From Mytilus edulis (Eukaryota; Mollusca; Bivalvia; Mytilida; Mytilidae), in the NCBI RefSeq assembly GCF_963676685.1, contig NC_092355.1, forward strand, positions 72,879,176 to 72,943,175: 64,000 bases of DNA, read 5' to 3'. Below, in pieces: positions 11,500 through 23,086 of this stretch. The notes under the pieces are model-generated. The model did no database searches. It saw only the letters and a list, made by a program, of their open reading frames with translations, and had not been told where the DNA came from. The number at the start of each line of letters is the position of its first letter. Position 1 is the first letter of the stretch. The position numbers and the translations under genes are program-made.

Positions 11500-13019
11500 T
11501 CCAAAAATGTTAAAAAGGCCAAATAAAGTACGAAGTTGGCAAACAACGTCAACCAATGGTTCTTCAACACCGCGAGAAAAAATATCGGACCCGGGGATGG
11601 GGTTCAGCTGCCTCCTTAACAAAATATGAACTATTTGAGTGAAAATGGACGTCACACTTGAAACTGATTTGGACAGTCACACACATGCGTCGCAGTTAGA
11701 AGTGTTTTGTGAGATTTCAACCCTTCCCCTATACCTCGAGCATATGTATAATAAACAAACACACAAAAACGGAATGTAAAAAGAAGTCCGAGTCTGGTGT
11801 TAGAATATGTATTAAAAGAAACTAGACAAATGATATTGATACATAAATTAACAAAGAACTACTAGCAGTTACTGAAATTCTAGCTCCTGTCCTCAATTTA
11901 ACTGAATAAAGATTATAGTATATATGAGGAAAGATTATGAGTGAGAAAAAGAAAACCTCAATTCAAATGTAACCATGAGCGGACAATGTGTACAACCACT
12001 TCATTTGAAAGGAGTAAACCCGGTAAGACCCCTTTTTGGACCCAAAATATAGGTTTTTTACAAAGTTATTAAATAATTAACTTTTACTTATTTATTGAAA
12101 AGTAATATTTTTTGGTTTCATAAATATTTGATGTTTTTGATAATACTTTGGACTTTTGGACTCAGTTACTAGCTTAAAGGTCTGTTTCTGCCGTTAACGA
12201 TCTTCTCGACGATTCTTAGGGTGGCCTGTTGATGACTTGGTGCAATACATGTTACAATACCTACCAATTTAGTATCTGTGTTACAAAGTGAAAATGATCT
12301 TTTATAGATTTTATGTGTCTGAAGCGTTTTATAAATTTATTTTTAACAGGATTTCTTGAACCGAAATCTTTGAAAGCAACTTATATACAAGTGTCTTAAC
12401 TCGTAAAAGCTACATGTATATAAGGGAACGACCATCTAACTTCAATGGAGAGTTATGGTTTTTCCAAAAAATATTCTAAGCCCTAATGTAATGAAGAAAA
12501 AATAGTATGGTCCAGCAGATAACAAAAAAAAATGTTCTGAATCCAGATACCCATACTTTAAAAATTTAAATTTTGAAGAGAAAATAAAATTTGATTGATA
12601 GAGTTGACAAACTAACAAACTTTGCGCGAAAAAAATATTCAGACAAAAAACTTAACCCCCTCCCCTCTTTGAAGTTAAATAGTGATCCCTAATTAAACAG
12701 ATAAATAATAACCAAACACATCCTAGGGAGTTCAATCTTTACTTTTTCAATCACTTGTTTAATCTATCAACGGAGAATTTGAAAAGAAAAGTATGATATA
12801 CGTTCGTAAATTAAGCTGTTTATGTGTACGGTGCAAGATTGATTTTAGTTACTAAGTATTCGTTGTAATTCTGAGGTTAACATGTCGAAATGTACTATAT
12901 ATTATTTATCTTTGTATTTCTCTATCATGGGTGTTCCTGCATTTAATTATACTGTATTCCTGTCATGTAATGTTGTCAGTTTAGCGGAAGATTTACCATT
13001 GCCATAAAGCGCGAGGTTT
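11500..13019. other. Spacer with weak repeat similarity only
   Basis: Short stretches near 11562-11625 resemble a diverged family-F1 repeat ('cttcaacaccgcgagaaa', then 'ttcagctgcctcc'). No open frame or TIR pair was recognised in the rest. Confidence 0.4.
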
Positions 13020-13230
13020 TTCTAGCCAAAAACCAGGTTCAAATCATTATTTGTTTTAAATGTCCTGTACCAAGTCAGGAATATGGCAGTTGCTATCTAA
13101 TAGTTCGTTTTGGTGTATGTTGTATTGTCGTTCGTTTCGTTGTTTTCCTCTTATAGCTGGTGTATTCCCCTCGGTAAAGTTTGTAACCCTGATTTGTTGT
13201 CTCTCGATCATTTAATGTCTTTTAAACAGC
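13020..13230 (-). repeat. Interspersed repeat family F5 (reverse)
   Basis: Reverse copy of the repeat at 10630-10870, with 'tcctgtaccaagtcaggaat' and 'ggtgtatgttgtattgtcg'. Between 13240 and 13890 nothing further is recognised. Confidence 0.65.
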
Positions 13231-13894
13231 GGTATACTACTGTTACCTTTATTTGCTAAAATAATTATTAGAACGGAAAACAAAATCATTTTTTATCTGT
13301 AACTTGGTATCAAATCCATATCTTCAAGCATAATAAAAAATATATTTCCTGTCACGTGAGGGATTCAAATTCACAGCGTCTGTGTTTAAAGGCTAGTGAT
13401 ACAGCAGTTAGCTATAACTGACAAATTATTACACCGGGGTTTTCGATATCTCGAAGTTTTATAAGTGGACCCACTGATTGCTAAGAGGCGGCCACTCCAG
13501 TCATGATTCAATGATTCCCTATATAATCAACCAAATGTTTTCCATAAGCAGGGGACCAGGACCCCTGTCCCCACCCTAAATCCGCCTCTACCAAAAATCA
13601 TTATCACAATGTATTTCGTTTTAAGTATAAATTATGTACAGGACGTACGATTTAAAGATTAAGTTTCAAATATAATAATATAAGTATATTATGTCTCAAT
13701 ATGTGGTTTAATTCAATTTTGAAAATTGATATCACTGCAGCTTTTCAACAGTCAAGAAAACCACACAATTCCCTATGTGAAATAATTAAAAAAAAAATTA
13801 AAAACCATTGAACGGCTAAATTATTTTATATTTCTTCATATGTAACGTTTACATTGTATGAGGTCAAACACGCGAAGCAATGCATGTGGTTTTT

Positions 13895-14260
13895 AAATTT
13901 GATATATTTTACCTATTATGTCTGTTTTGTTGGCGCAACGTTGTGCATATAATGGAATTTGATGCGACTGTCATACATTAGTGAGAGGTTTGGCTCTATT
14001 AAAAGTTATCAAAGGTGCCAGGATTATAATTCAATACGCCAGACGCGCGTTTCGTCTACATAAGACTCATCAGTGACGCAAGGTTCAATCCACCATTTTC
14101 TACATTAGAAAATGCCTGTACCAAGTCAAAAATACGAGTCGGACATTTATTGTCCATTCGTTTGCTGTGTTGTATCATTTGATTTTGTCATTTGATGAGG
14201 GACTTTCCATTTTTAATTTTCTCCGAGTTCAGTATTTTTGTGATTTTATTTTTTACCTCA
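13895..14260 (-). repeat. Interspersed repeat F5 (reverse) interrupted by a hammerhead segment
   Basis: The outer parts match family F5 in complement ('atgtctgttttgttggcgca', 'gtgagaggtttggct', 'ggttcaatccaccatttt', 'gagttcagtatttttgtg'). Between about 14004 and 14080 lies foreign sequence carrying the hammerhead motif, inserted near the point where F5 copies read 'aaaccaggttcaatcc'. This is a nested insertion. Confidence 0.7.
14036..14080 (-). ncRNA. Intact type I hammerhead ribozyme
   Basis: Minus strand: GCGTCA / CTGATGA / stem II GTCT-TATGT-AGAC / GAAA / stem III ACGC-GCGT with no loop / cleavage after GTC / TGGCG. Stem I pairs CGTCA with TGGCG (one G-U pair). All core nucleotides of the hammerhead consensus are present. 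The arrangement matches hammerheads of Penelope-like elements and animal retrozymes. This is the best-preserved copy of the first family in the window. Confidence 0.88.
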
Positions 14261-14269
14261 TCAAAAGAC

Positions 14270-15130
14270 AGTAATTGTACTTAAATTGTATCAATATTAT
14301 AAATCGGACCGCATACCCGGAATACAATATAATTAAGTAATTTGAATACACACTTTAGTCACAGGTTTATACACAATGTGTCATCTTTTCCATTATATCA
14401 AGAGTACACACATGTGACACCTCTAACGTAATTAAATTGTATAATGACAATAATGTTCCACACTCCCCCTCAACAAAATGACGTATGATATCTATATCAC
14501 TGAGATCTATATACCATCCATATAAATCATAGAAAACAACAGACAATAAACAAGCCTTTAATAAAAGCATGTACATATCAAAAAGTGAAGTTGAATAGCA
14601 ACACAATATATTGTATGTATGTTTACATGTTGATTTAGACAAGTAATATAATGATGAAATAGGTTTTTTACACTTGTAAAGGATTAATATTCAGGTAACA
14701 TCTGCGAGGCATTGATTTTTAGTCATCTCTTTTACTGGCTTAATAATTTTCTTCGTATTCTTGTAAATAAAGGATAATTTAACATTTCATTTAATTTAGG
14801 TAAGTGTTTAAATTAATTGAGGTTTTCTAATGGTATAGTAGTTTTTTTTAAACATAATTGATAAATTAGAAATTCTATATTTTCACCGAATTTATATATA
14901 TACTACCAAGGGCTTCTTCGCATGGTGTAATTAATATCATTTAGGGCGTGGTGTAAAATAAAATACAGAATTTGATACATAACCTACGGTATCCTTTTTC
15001 TTTATTTTTTTGGAAGAAAAACAATTATTTCATGCATTTTAATAATAAGTTATAAATTAATACTTTTTTTTATAGAATGATTCTATAAGAGGCAGATAGG
15101 TATATTAAACTATTCTAAAACGCGTATTAT
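14270..15130. other. Spacer with no recognised feature
   Basis: Low-complexity AT-rich sequence. A 91-aa minus-strand frame at 14367-14642 shows no domain. Confidence 0.5.
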
Positions 15131-15134
15131 TTTA

Positions 15135-15345
15135 TTGAGAAAAAACGACAAACAGACAAACAATAGTACACAAAACACAACATCGAAAACTAAAGACTAA
15201 GCAACACAAACCCCACCAAAATCTGGGGGTGATGTCATGTGTTCCGAAAGGGTAAGCAGACCATGTTCCACATGTGGCACCCATCGTGCTGTTCATGTAA
15301 GCACAAACCAGGAGTTGTATTGCATGTGCTTCCAAGGGAGGGGTT
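15135..15345 (+). repeat. Interspersed repeat family F3
   Basis: Clean copy starting 'gacaaacagacaaacaatag' and including 'aactaaagactaagcaacac' and 'ctgggggtgatgtcatgtg'. Related copies are at 29270-29440 and, reversed, 45245-45500. It is non-coding. Confidence 0.75.
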
Positions 15346-15354
15346 GGGTAGTAT

Positions 15355-16270
15355 AGTCAAATTAAACAAAGCTAAATTAAAGACATCTTTTTAACATTTA
15401 AGGGCAATAACTCTTATGAAAACGTATGACAGTACTGACGTAAATGGACAGTAGGAAGACCTTGAACATTCTGAACATTTTCCGCATCAGAGTTTCTCGA
15501 TTGATAGCGGGTTTCAAGATAATAGACAAAACTTGTGTTTTACCCATACGTTAAAATTTTAGCCATGTCGGCCATGTTGGTTTTCACGGCGGGTCATCGG
15601 ACGACACATTTGTCACAGTAAACTTGATATTATGATTGTGTCCTAGTTAAATTAAATTTGGCCCAGTAGCTTTAGAGGAGAAGACTTTTGAAATATGCAA
15701 AAACAAAAACAAAAAAGTTAAAACTAACCTTTTAAGTGCTATACCCTTAATAAGGTGTATCCGACAATTTCGACAACGGTGACATATTTGTATATATATT
15801 GTCTTGCTGATCATTCTTGCTTTTGAAGTTTCTTTCCGGGTTTTTTTTTATATAGATATCACGTTAAAAGGCAAACATTGTAAAAACAATTGTGAAATTG
15901 TCATACAAAGGGCAATAACTTCTATAACAAGTCTTCTGAGTTTTAAAACAAAGATGAACAGAATGTAGACCATTTAATATTCTGAGCATTTCTGCCCGGT
16001 GTGATATTTTGATTTGAAAGAAAAAGACAAAACCACAATTTACACCCTTTGTAAAACTTTAGCCATGTAAGCCATCTTGGTTGAGAGGCGTAATCACCAG
16101 ACAAATTTTGTTAAGTAGATACCCAAATGTTGAAGTTTGGTTTATTTTGAATTAGTAGTTTCAACGGAGTAGATTGTTGTAAACGTTAACGTACGACGAC
16201 AACGACGAACACCGAACGTCAAGAGATGAGAAAAGCTCACTTAGCCTATTAGGCCAGGTGAGCTAAAATC
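15355..16270 (+). repeat. Composite repeat with two internal similar halves
   Basis: Two related blocks follow each other. Block 1 (about 15400-15700) has 'agggcaataactcttatg', 'gccatgttggttttcacgg' and 'agtagctttagaggagaag'. Block 2 (about 15905-16190) has 'agggcaataacttctataac', 'gccatcttggttgagagg' and 'agtagtttcaacggagtag'. The region ends in 'cctattaggccaggtgagct', a phrase I associate with abundant bivalve repeats. No coding frame. Confidence 0.6.
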
Positions 16271-16324
16271 TAAATCGTAATAAGTAAAAGAAGATATTTG
16301 ACAAAGTCTAAAATATAAAAAAGA

Positions 16325-16650
16325 AGATGTGGTATGATTGCCAATGAGAAAACTATCAACAAAAGACCAAAATGATACAGACATTAACAACTATAGGTCA
16401 CCGTACGGCCTTCAACAATGAGCAAAGCCCATACCGCATAGTCAGCTATAATAGGCCCCGATAAGACAATGTAAAACAATTCAAACGAGAAAACTAACGG
16501 CCTTATTTATATAAAATAATGAAAGAAAAACAAATATGTAACATATAAACAAACGACAACCACTGAATTACAGGCTCCTGACTTGGGACAGGCACATACA
16601 TAAATAATGTGGCGGGTATAGTGTGTAAAAGCATGCTAACACATCATGAA
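16325..16650 (+). repeat. Nearly full copy of interspersed repeat F2
   Basis: Starts 'gatgtggtatgattgccaat' and proceeds through 'ataggtcaccgtacggcctt', 'gcccataccgcatagtcagc' and 'cgacaaccactgaattacag', to 'aataatgtggcgggtata'. It is the best reference for the fragments elsewhere in the window. Confidence 0.8.
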
Positions 16651-19350
16651 AGTTTAAGGTTAAGATCATGTAACAACTGCAATTACAAAGGACCCCCAGG
16701 ATGAGAAAAGAGAAATATGAAATTAACTACTCGGATAAAAGATAAATGTATGTACAGCAAATGTATAATTCCTAGTATATGCAACACATTTTTAAATCCA
16801 CGCTGTTACAAACGAGGACTATTGGGAGCACAACCAGGCACGGATCCAGCCATTTTGAATATCATGGTCGGGTTTCCATCCCCTGAAACACCATAAAACT
16901 TTCGTGTAATTAAAAAAAAATCAACATAAAAAAAAGTCAAAAATAAATCAAAACAGGGTATGGTGTTCAAACCCTTAGTACGCCATGAAACATTCGTGTA
17001 ATTTAAAAGAAATAAACATAAAAAGGTTAAGAACAAATCGAAGAAAAGGATGTTTTTACTCAAGGAACACTAGCTCCTACACCCCATCCAACAAGGCCAC
17101 AAAAACAAGAGAATATTAAACCAAGATGTGGTCACAAATGCATTTATATATGGTTGGTATGGTTGAAGAGTATGCATCAAAGGATTTAAGAGGTATCATA
17201 CACATAACTATGTCAAAAGTCAGATAGATAAAACAGGGTACAAGGGGTGTTCAAATGACTGAGGTCAAAATTACTACAGAATACATGTGAATACAAAAGT
17301 CTATTATTATTGATTAGAAATAAATTGTTCATTGCTATTTCACGATCACACCTTAATAGTGAAATAAAATAAGATTTTATCAATAAATCGTGACTTCATG
17401 GAGGTTAATAGTAATTACTAAGCATCATAGGGAGTTCATTGACATTAAGTTGGATTAAAAGTGATCAGGAATTCGACCATTAATATGATCATTAATGTGG
17501 TAGTATTTAAAAATTAAAATAATAATATGTGGTATGGTTGCCAATTAGAAAAGTAACACCAGGAGACAAAAGGACGTAGATGTTAGCAATGTTGTCACAG
17601 TACGACCTTCATCAATTAGCAAAACCCTTACTTAGGACAGGCACATAGAGAATGTGGCGGCGGGGTCGAATATTTTTGTTTAATACCCACTCCTAAAAAA
17701 AACTCCACAATATAACCAAAAAAAAAAAACACAAATTAACGGTCTAATAGTACTATCTATGAATTATTTAAAATGACTGTCTCAAGTCAGAGAGATTTTT
17801 TTTATATGTAATCTTTATGTACAAAGTATGCCATTTCTCCACTTGGAGCTGCAAAAATGAAAGGGAAAGAGACATATGATTGCTTTGTCCTTCTTACGAC
17901 CGGCATTAAAATCATTGCCCATGTAGGGAAACTGTTTGCCTGTTCGGGATGTAAAAATACGTAACCACGCCCTGAAGAATATTAAATTCACCATTGGAAA
18001 AAATGGGGGAAATATATTTAATTCTATTTTGATAATCATATTCATTACGAATACTCAAATATAAATAAAGGTTTTCGTCCTGAACATGCATGAACTTTTT
18101 GCAACTGAAAGTTATAAAACAGCAATAAACCAATCAATCTTTCCACATGGAATCATCAAAAGTGGAGCCACATTCATTTGAGACCAATAGTTTTGAATGC
18201 TTAAAACTGGATGATAAGAGCTTAAAAACAAAAAAGGATAAAGCACATCAGCTTGTTGACCGCATGTTTACTTAACGAAAATGCCTCGAATAGTTTCATT
18301 TAAATTCTTCCGGTACAAACCCTGGTTACAGGTCGGATTGTTTGTGCATGTGTATTAACTTGTAGTAAACAGACTCATACGAATGTTATAATCACACAAG
18401 TTAACGCACTCTTTCATTTTAAATTAATGTTGACAGAAGATGTTCCGCATATATATAGTAAATTCATTACGAAATAAAATTAATTTAACAAAGACAGTAA
18501 ATTAATTTAACAAAGACAGTAAATTATTTTTGAGAAGATGCATTCATTCGTGATCATTCGTTTCGTTTGATTGATATATGATTCTCTTTTCTTTATTTTT
18601 TAGCACCTCATTTTTCTCTTTTCTTTCATCATGTTCATGTTTGCCTCTTTGTAGTATTTATTCTATAAACCCCATACAGACTAACATTAATCTTTTCACC
18701 AAAAAGATAGTATGAAAGTTATCTATAATAACTTGAATTTAAATTGAATTGATAAGAAGATAACAATAGATTCCTTTAGCAACAGAGTATTCGTTTACTT
18801 TGTTTACGTGCATGTTTTGTTGTCTATAAATGTCATAACAACCAAACTTTAATAACAAAATAAAGATTTTCAAAACATGTCATTCATTCAAAATATTTTT
18901 ATAATAAATTTGAGACAGATGGCTGTAATTCGCTTGTTAGGAATCAATATAAACATTATTGAGGGTGGTAAAGGGTTATTTTCGTGCAAAGTGTTTTGCC
19001 ATTTTTATTTAACATGCAGCCGTGAAATAGGTTCGTTATTCACAGTGTTTCGTGAAATCGGTAAAATTTAAAGATTATTACGCACGAAATTTTTAATTGT
19101 TCGTTCGTAGTGAAATTGCAATTTTATTTCGCATTCTTCCGTGCAGATACCCCTTTATGCCCCTCATTATTGTTCAAAGTAACCACGCAATTATTCATAC
19201 GCCCCTTTGAAATCAATGAGAAATAAAAGATCTATTATAAACGTTGTTGGATTACAATGTAAGAATTTCAATGTTGTAACACCTCATCCGACTGTGACTT
19301 GTAATGAGTTTGTGTGTTACATGTATGTATCAGCTTGTGGCTAAATGTTA
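16651..19350. other. Repeat-poor spacer
   Basis: Mostly unrecognised AT-rich sequence. It holds an F2 fragment at about 17527-17660 and an exact side-by-side duplication of about 23 bases at 18471-18525 ('taatttaacaaagacagtaa' twice). Open frames here are short and lack domains. Confidence 0.5.
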
Positions 19351-19357
19351 ATTACAT

Positions 19358-19376
19358 GCAATTCAATTCAATTCAA
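19358..19376 (-). repeat. Pentanucleotide 3' tail of the LINE
   Basis: A run reading attga on the minus strand immediately beyond the 3' UTR. It marks the 3' end of the retrotransposon. Confidence 0.7.
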
Positions 19377-19543
19377 TATTTTATTTAAGTCTCATCTCTC
19401 AATAATATATAATATAACATTACATTAAATGTAAAAAATATATAAATATAAAAGGAGAGCCATTCTGTACAGAATTACAAGAGACTGTAACATTAAAAAT
19501 TATATAAAGAATGCATCTATTATAAAACATATTGACATTAACA

Positions 19544-22500
19544 TTATTTACAGTATAAAACATTTCTACGTCTATTTAAAATAAGATTACAGGCTTTGGC
19601 ACAGCTACGAATCATATTATTATCTGTAAATAAAAACACTAATTTCTGTTTATCATCATAAGACATAAAATCACTATTAAAATGTGTTGCTTCATCAAAT
19701 AATTTTTTTCTAAAATCATCATACAAAGGACACGATAAAATAACATGGGCTTCATCTTCTAAAATATTCATACAATTATCACAGACTCGATCTTTTAAAA
19801 TTAATTTTTCAAATCTCCCCGTTTCTATTCTTAGTGGTGCTACACCACATCGAAATTTGGCAAAAGAACTCCTTTGCGAAAATGGCATTGGAATTTTACA
19901 ATAAGTTTCCGTTTCAAAACTGTTCTTAAATAAATTATATGTACGAAGTTTGTTACCACCTTTACCAGATAAAGCTTTCTCTGATTGTAAATTGCCTTGC
20001 CACTGTTCGACATATTTACTAAACATTTTAGACATAACAGTATTGACAACTGAGGTACTATCAACATAATCTGTAATGATACACAAATGTTCTGCATTAT
20101 ACTCAGAAAACGTTTTCCTTACATAAAAATTCCAATTTTTTATACACTTATGTTTTTTACTCATAATGTCTGCCCATATGAAAATTTTTCTGTTTAAACG
20201 ATCAGAACTCATATTGTTCAAACGGCACCATAGTCGAATTAAGCATTGCCATTGTTTTTGAAAGATAGGTATCCACCCCATATCCCCTGCAACTGCAGCA
20301 TTTGGAGTATATTTACCCACTCCAAGAAAAAATCTGCAAGCTCTATTATGGATGGCATTTATAAAAGAAAAATTTTTGCAACCCCAAATACCAGCACCAT
20401 ATTCAACAATTGGAAGCACCAAACTCTCATATAATTTTGAAAAGACATTATGAGTAACACCACCTAAGATTTTGCACTTGGCTATAACAAGGCCAAGTGC
20501 TCTATTTGCAGAAGCTGCAACAGCTTTAGCAGTTACATTATAATCTAAAAATTCACTTAAAACTAAACCTAAATATGTATAAGTAGTAGAATATTCAATG
20601 ATATCATTCCCACATTTAAATTCAACATGTGACTTATCAACAGAAGGTGTTCTAAAATGCACAATATTACACTTTTTGGAATTAATGGTCATACAATTAT
20701 CTCCACACCATATATCTAATGCATTTAACAGAATTTGTAATTCTTTTTCATCGTTTGCAAGTAAAACCACATCATCAGCATAAAGCAAAATACAAACTTT
20801 TTCATCATCAATATCAATACCACACTCATATGATTTCAAGAATGAAACTAGGTCATTAATATATAAATTAAATAACAAGGGAGATAATGGGCACCCTTGT
20901 TTAAGACCACTGTTAACATTAAACCATTCTGATAAATGGCCGTTTAATCGTACTGAACATAATATATTTGAATAAATAGACTGTATAGCAGCACAAAAAT
21001 TTTCAGCCACCCCCAATACATTTAACTTGGACCATAGTATATTTCTATTGATGGTATCATATGCCTTTTTAAAATCAATAAACGCACAAAAAGTAGATTT
21101 ACGAAGCTTCTTTCTGACTTCAATTATGTTTGTAAGAGAAGACAATTGGTCTATAGTGCTTCGATTTTGACGGAAACCATTTTGTTCGTCGACTAATATG
21201 TTATTGTCATCTATCCATTGCACAAGCCTTTCGTTTAAAATATTACAATAAAGCTTATAGGAAACACAAGCTAATGCAATTCCTCTGTAAGACAAAGGGT
21301 CGCGCGGATCTGTCATGTTTGCTTTAGGTATAGGATTGATAATAATTTTGTTCCATAATTCTGGCGTTTTTTGGAACCTAAAGCAAAAATCAAATAAATG
21401 GTACAAAAACAAAGTTGAGCAATTATTTTGCAAAACTTCAACTGGTAAATTATCAAAACCAGCAGATTTGCCTTTCTTTGCTTTGTCAATGACACTAGCT
21501 GTTTCAGCAAACGAAATGGGTTCCGTCAATAAAAAGTCATTAAAAGTATTTTTCGTATATGCATGATTTTGCGTTTCAGAAACCTTGGTTGAAATCTTTT
21601 GATTCAACAAATTACTATATTCCGACTTCCATTTATCTAAAACAGCTGTCAGATTTGAATTAACATTCCCATCTTGATCTATGACCTCCATGGGAATTAC
21701 TGACTTCCGGGTTTCCGCTACCCCAATTTTACCAATTTTTTTCCAGAACTGCTGTTGGTTTCTTTTTGATTCCAACAACAAGTCCTGCTGCATACTAAAC
21801 CAATACTTTCGCTTACATTTTTGAACCTCCCTGTCAAAATATTTTCTCTTCTGTACATAAACCGACTTCAATTCAGAAGCACGTGAACTATTATTAAATT
21901 TATTCCACGTTTTTTCGGCCTTGCACATATCAACCCATAACTTGTTTAAATCATCATTCCACCAAGGTTTCTTGATTCTATGTTTCTTGTTTGTAAGACT
22001 ACTACCACCTATACATACAGTTTTACATGTTAGTTTGTCATTCATTTCACCTTCTACAGTTTTACAAAACGATGAAAATATATCATTTACACAACTTTGT
22101 TCTTGTTTAATCATATCAAACTTTTCTATAAAAGAATTAATTTCTAAATATATATAATCAGTATTCATAAAATCTGTTGGTATGTTCTTACAATCATATT
22201 TATTAAAACTAGACAGTTCTAATTCTTCTTTTTTTAGCAATTCTACTGAAATAAATGAGCTCAGATCAAAATTCCATTTAATCAATGAATGATCAGAAAT
22301 CAACTTTAAATCCACCCCTGATAAATCATAGCCCGCCAAGGTCACCAGGTCATTGGCTCTTATCACTGCAAAATTGCTAAATAAATGTAAATAATCATAT
22401 GGTACAATACAATAGTCTACCACTGAACAGCCTTTTGTTGATACACATGTATAATCATTGTTAACAAAGTTTCTACCGTTAAGTATACAACAGTTCACGC

Positions 22501-23086
22501 TAATTAAAAAATCAATAAATGTGTTACTATAAGAATTACATTTAAAATCAACTACATCTCTTGGACATAGATCATCGACACCAACAATATAATCGTTTTC
22601 ATCTCCACATCTACTATTAAAATCTCCACAAATCAAAAATGGACCAGAATTTTGATGCTCATACACCTGTGTAATTAGTGTGTCAAAAAATACATCTTTA
22701 TCAACCTGCCTGGTTGAGTTTTCCGGGGGCAAATATGCTACACATATATTAAATCTAAAGTCTGAATTTTTATGTTTGAAAGAGACCCACAAAATACCCT
22801 CAAATGATGTGTCTAACACTCCAATATCAAACATTTCGTAATAAGATTTTTTAATAAACAGTCCTACCCCACCAGAACCAGTCTTGGCTTTTTTATGTAG
22901 ATGTTTTCTATTTTGACCAATCCAGTTATAACTATTTACATGTAAAACGTCATCATACTTTAAATGTGTTTCACATACACCTACAATATCTAAATTCAAC
23001 ATGTTTATACAATCAGTTCTAAGTTTATTATTTTCAGAAAAAGTGTTTTTATTCCAATTATTCACATTCCAAAACCCGGCTGCAAT
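19544..23086 (-). CDS. LINE ORF2: apurinic-type endonuclease and reverse transcriptase
   Basis: Up to 1,180 aa counted from the codon after the ORF1 stop. The first alternative start is GTG at 23065, and the first in-frame ATG lies about 21 codons further on. Counting from the GTG: endonuclease motifs are FWNVNNW (just upstream of the GTG), CETH (E32), ICGDFNSR (about 145) and SDHSLIKW; reverse transcriptase motif A is FIDFKKAYD (D664), motif B GLKQGCPLSPLLFN, and motif C YADD (Y762). A Cys/His knuckle, CDNC..H..C, sits at about 1093-1116. The protein nicks the target and primes reverse transcription of the element RNA. All active-site residues are intact. Because the first endonuclease motif precedes every plausible start codon, the protein is probably made as an extension of ORF1. 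Confidence 0.92.
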   Translation of the reverse strand: MAAGFWNVNNWNKNTFSENNKLRTDCINMLNLDIVGVCETHLKYDDVLHVNSYNWIGQNRKHLHKKAKTGSGGVGLFIKKSYYEMFDIGVLDTSFEGILWVSFKHKNSDFRFNICVAYLPPENSTRQVDKDVFFDTLITQVYEHQNSGPFLICGDFNSRCGDENDYIVGVDDLCPRDVVDFKCNSYSNTFIDFLISVNCCILNGRNFVNNDYTCVSTKGCSVVDYCIVPYDYLHLFSNFAVIRANDLVTLAGYDLSGVDLKLISDHSLIKWNFDLSSFISVELLKKEELELSSFNKYDCKNIPTDFMNTDYIYLEINSFIEKFDMIKQEQSCVNDIFSSFCKTVEGEMNDKLTCKTVCIGGSSLTNKKHRIKKPWWNDDLNKLWVDMCKAEKTWNKFNNSSRASELKSVYVQKRKYFDREVQKCKRKYWFSMQQDLLLESKRNQQQFWKKIGKIGVAETRKSVIPMEVIDQDGNVNSNLTAVLDKWKSEYSNLLNQKISTKVSETQNHAYTKNTFNDFLLTEPISFAETASVIDKAKKGKSAGFDNLPVEVLQNNCSTLFLYHLFDFCFRFQKTPELWNKIIINPIPKANMTDPRDPLSYRGIALACVSYKLYCNILNERLVQWIDDNNILVDEQNGFRQNRSTIDQLSSLTNIIEVRKKLRKSTFCAFIDFKKAYDTINRNILWSKLNVLGVAENFCAAIQSIYSNILCSVRLNGHLSEWFNVNSGLKQGCPLSPLLFNLYINDLVSFLKSYECGIDIDDEKVCILLYADDVVLLANDEKELQILLNALDIWCGDNCMTINSKKCNIVHFRTPSVDKSHVEFKCGNDIIEYSTTYTYLGLVLSEFLDYNVTAKAVAASANRALGLVIAKCKILGGVTHNVFSKLYESLVLPIVEYGAGIWGCKNFSFINAIHNRACRFFLGVGKYTPNAAVAGDMGWIPIFQKQWQCLIRLWCRLNNMSSDRLNRKIFIWADIMSKKHKCIKNWNFYVRKTFSEYNAEHLCIITDYVDSTSVVNTVMSKMFSKYVEQWQGNLQSEKALSGKGGNKLRTYNLFKNSFETETYCKIPMPFSQRSSFAKFRCGVAPLRIETGRFEKLILKDRVCDNCMNILEDEAHVILSCPLYDDFRKKLFDEATHFNSDFMSYDDKQKLVFLFTDNNMIRSCAKACNLILNRRRNVLYCK

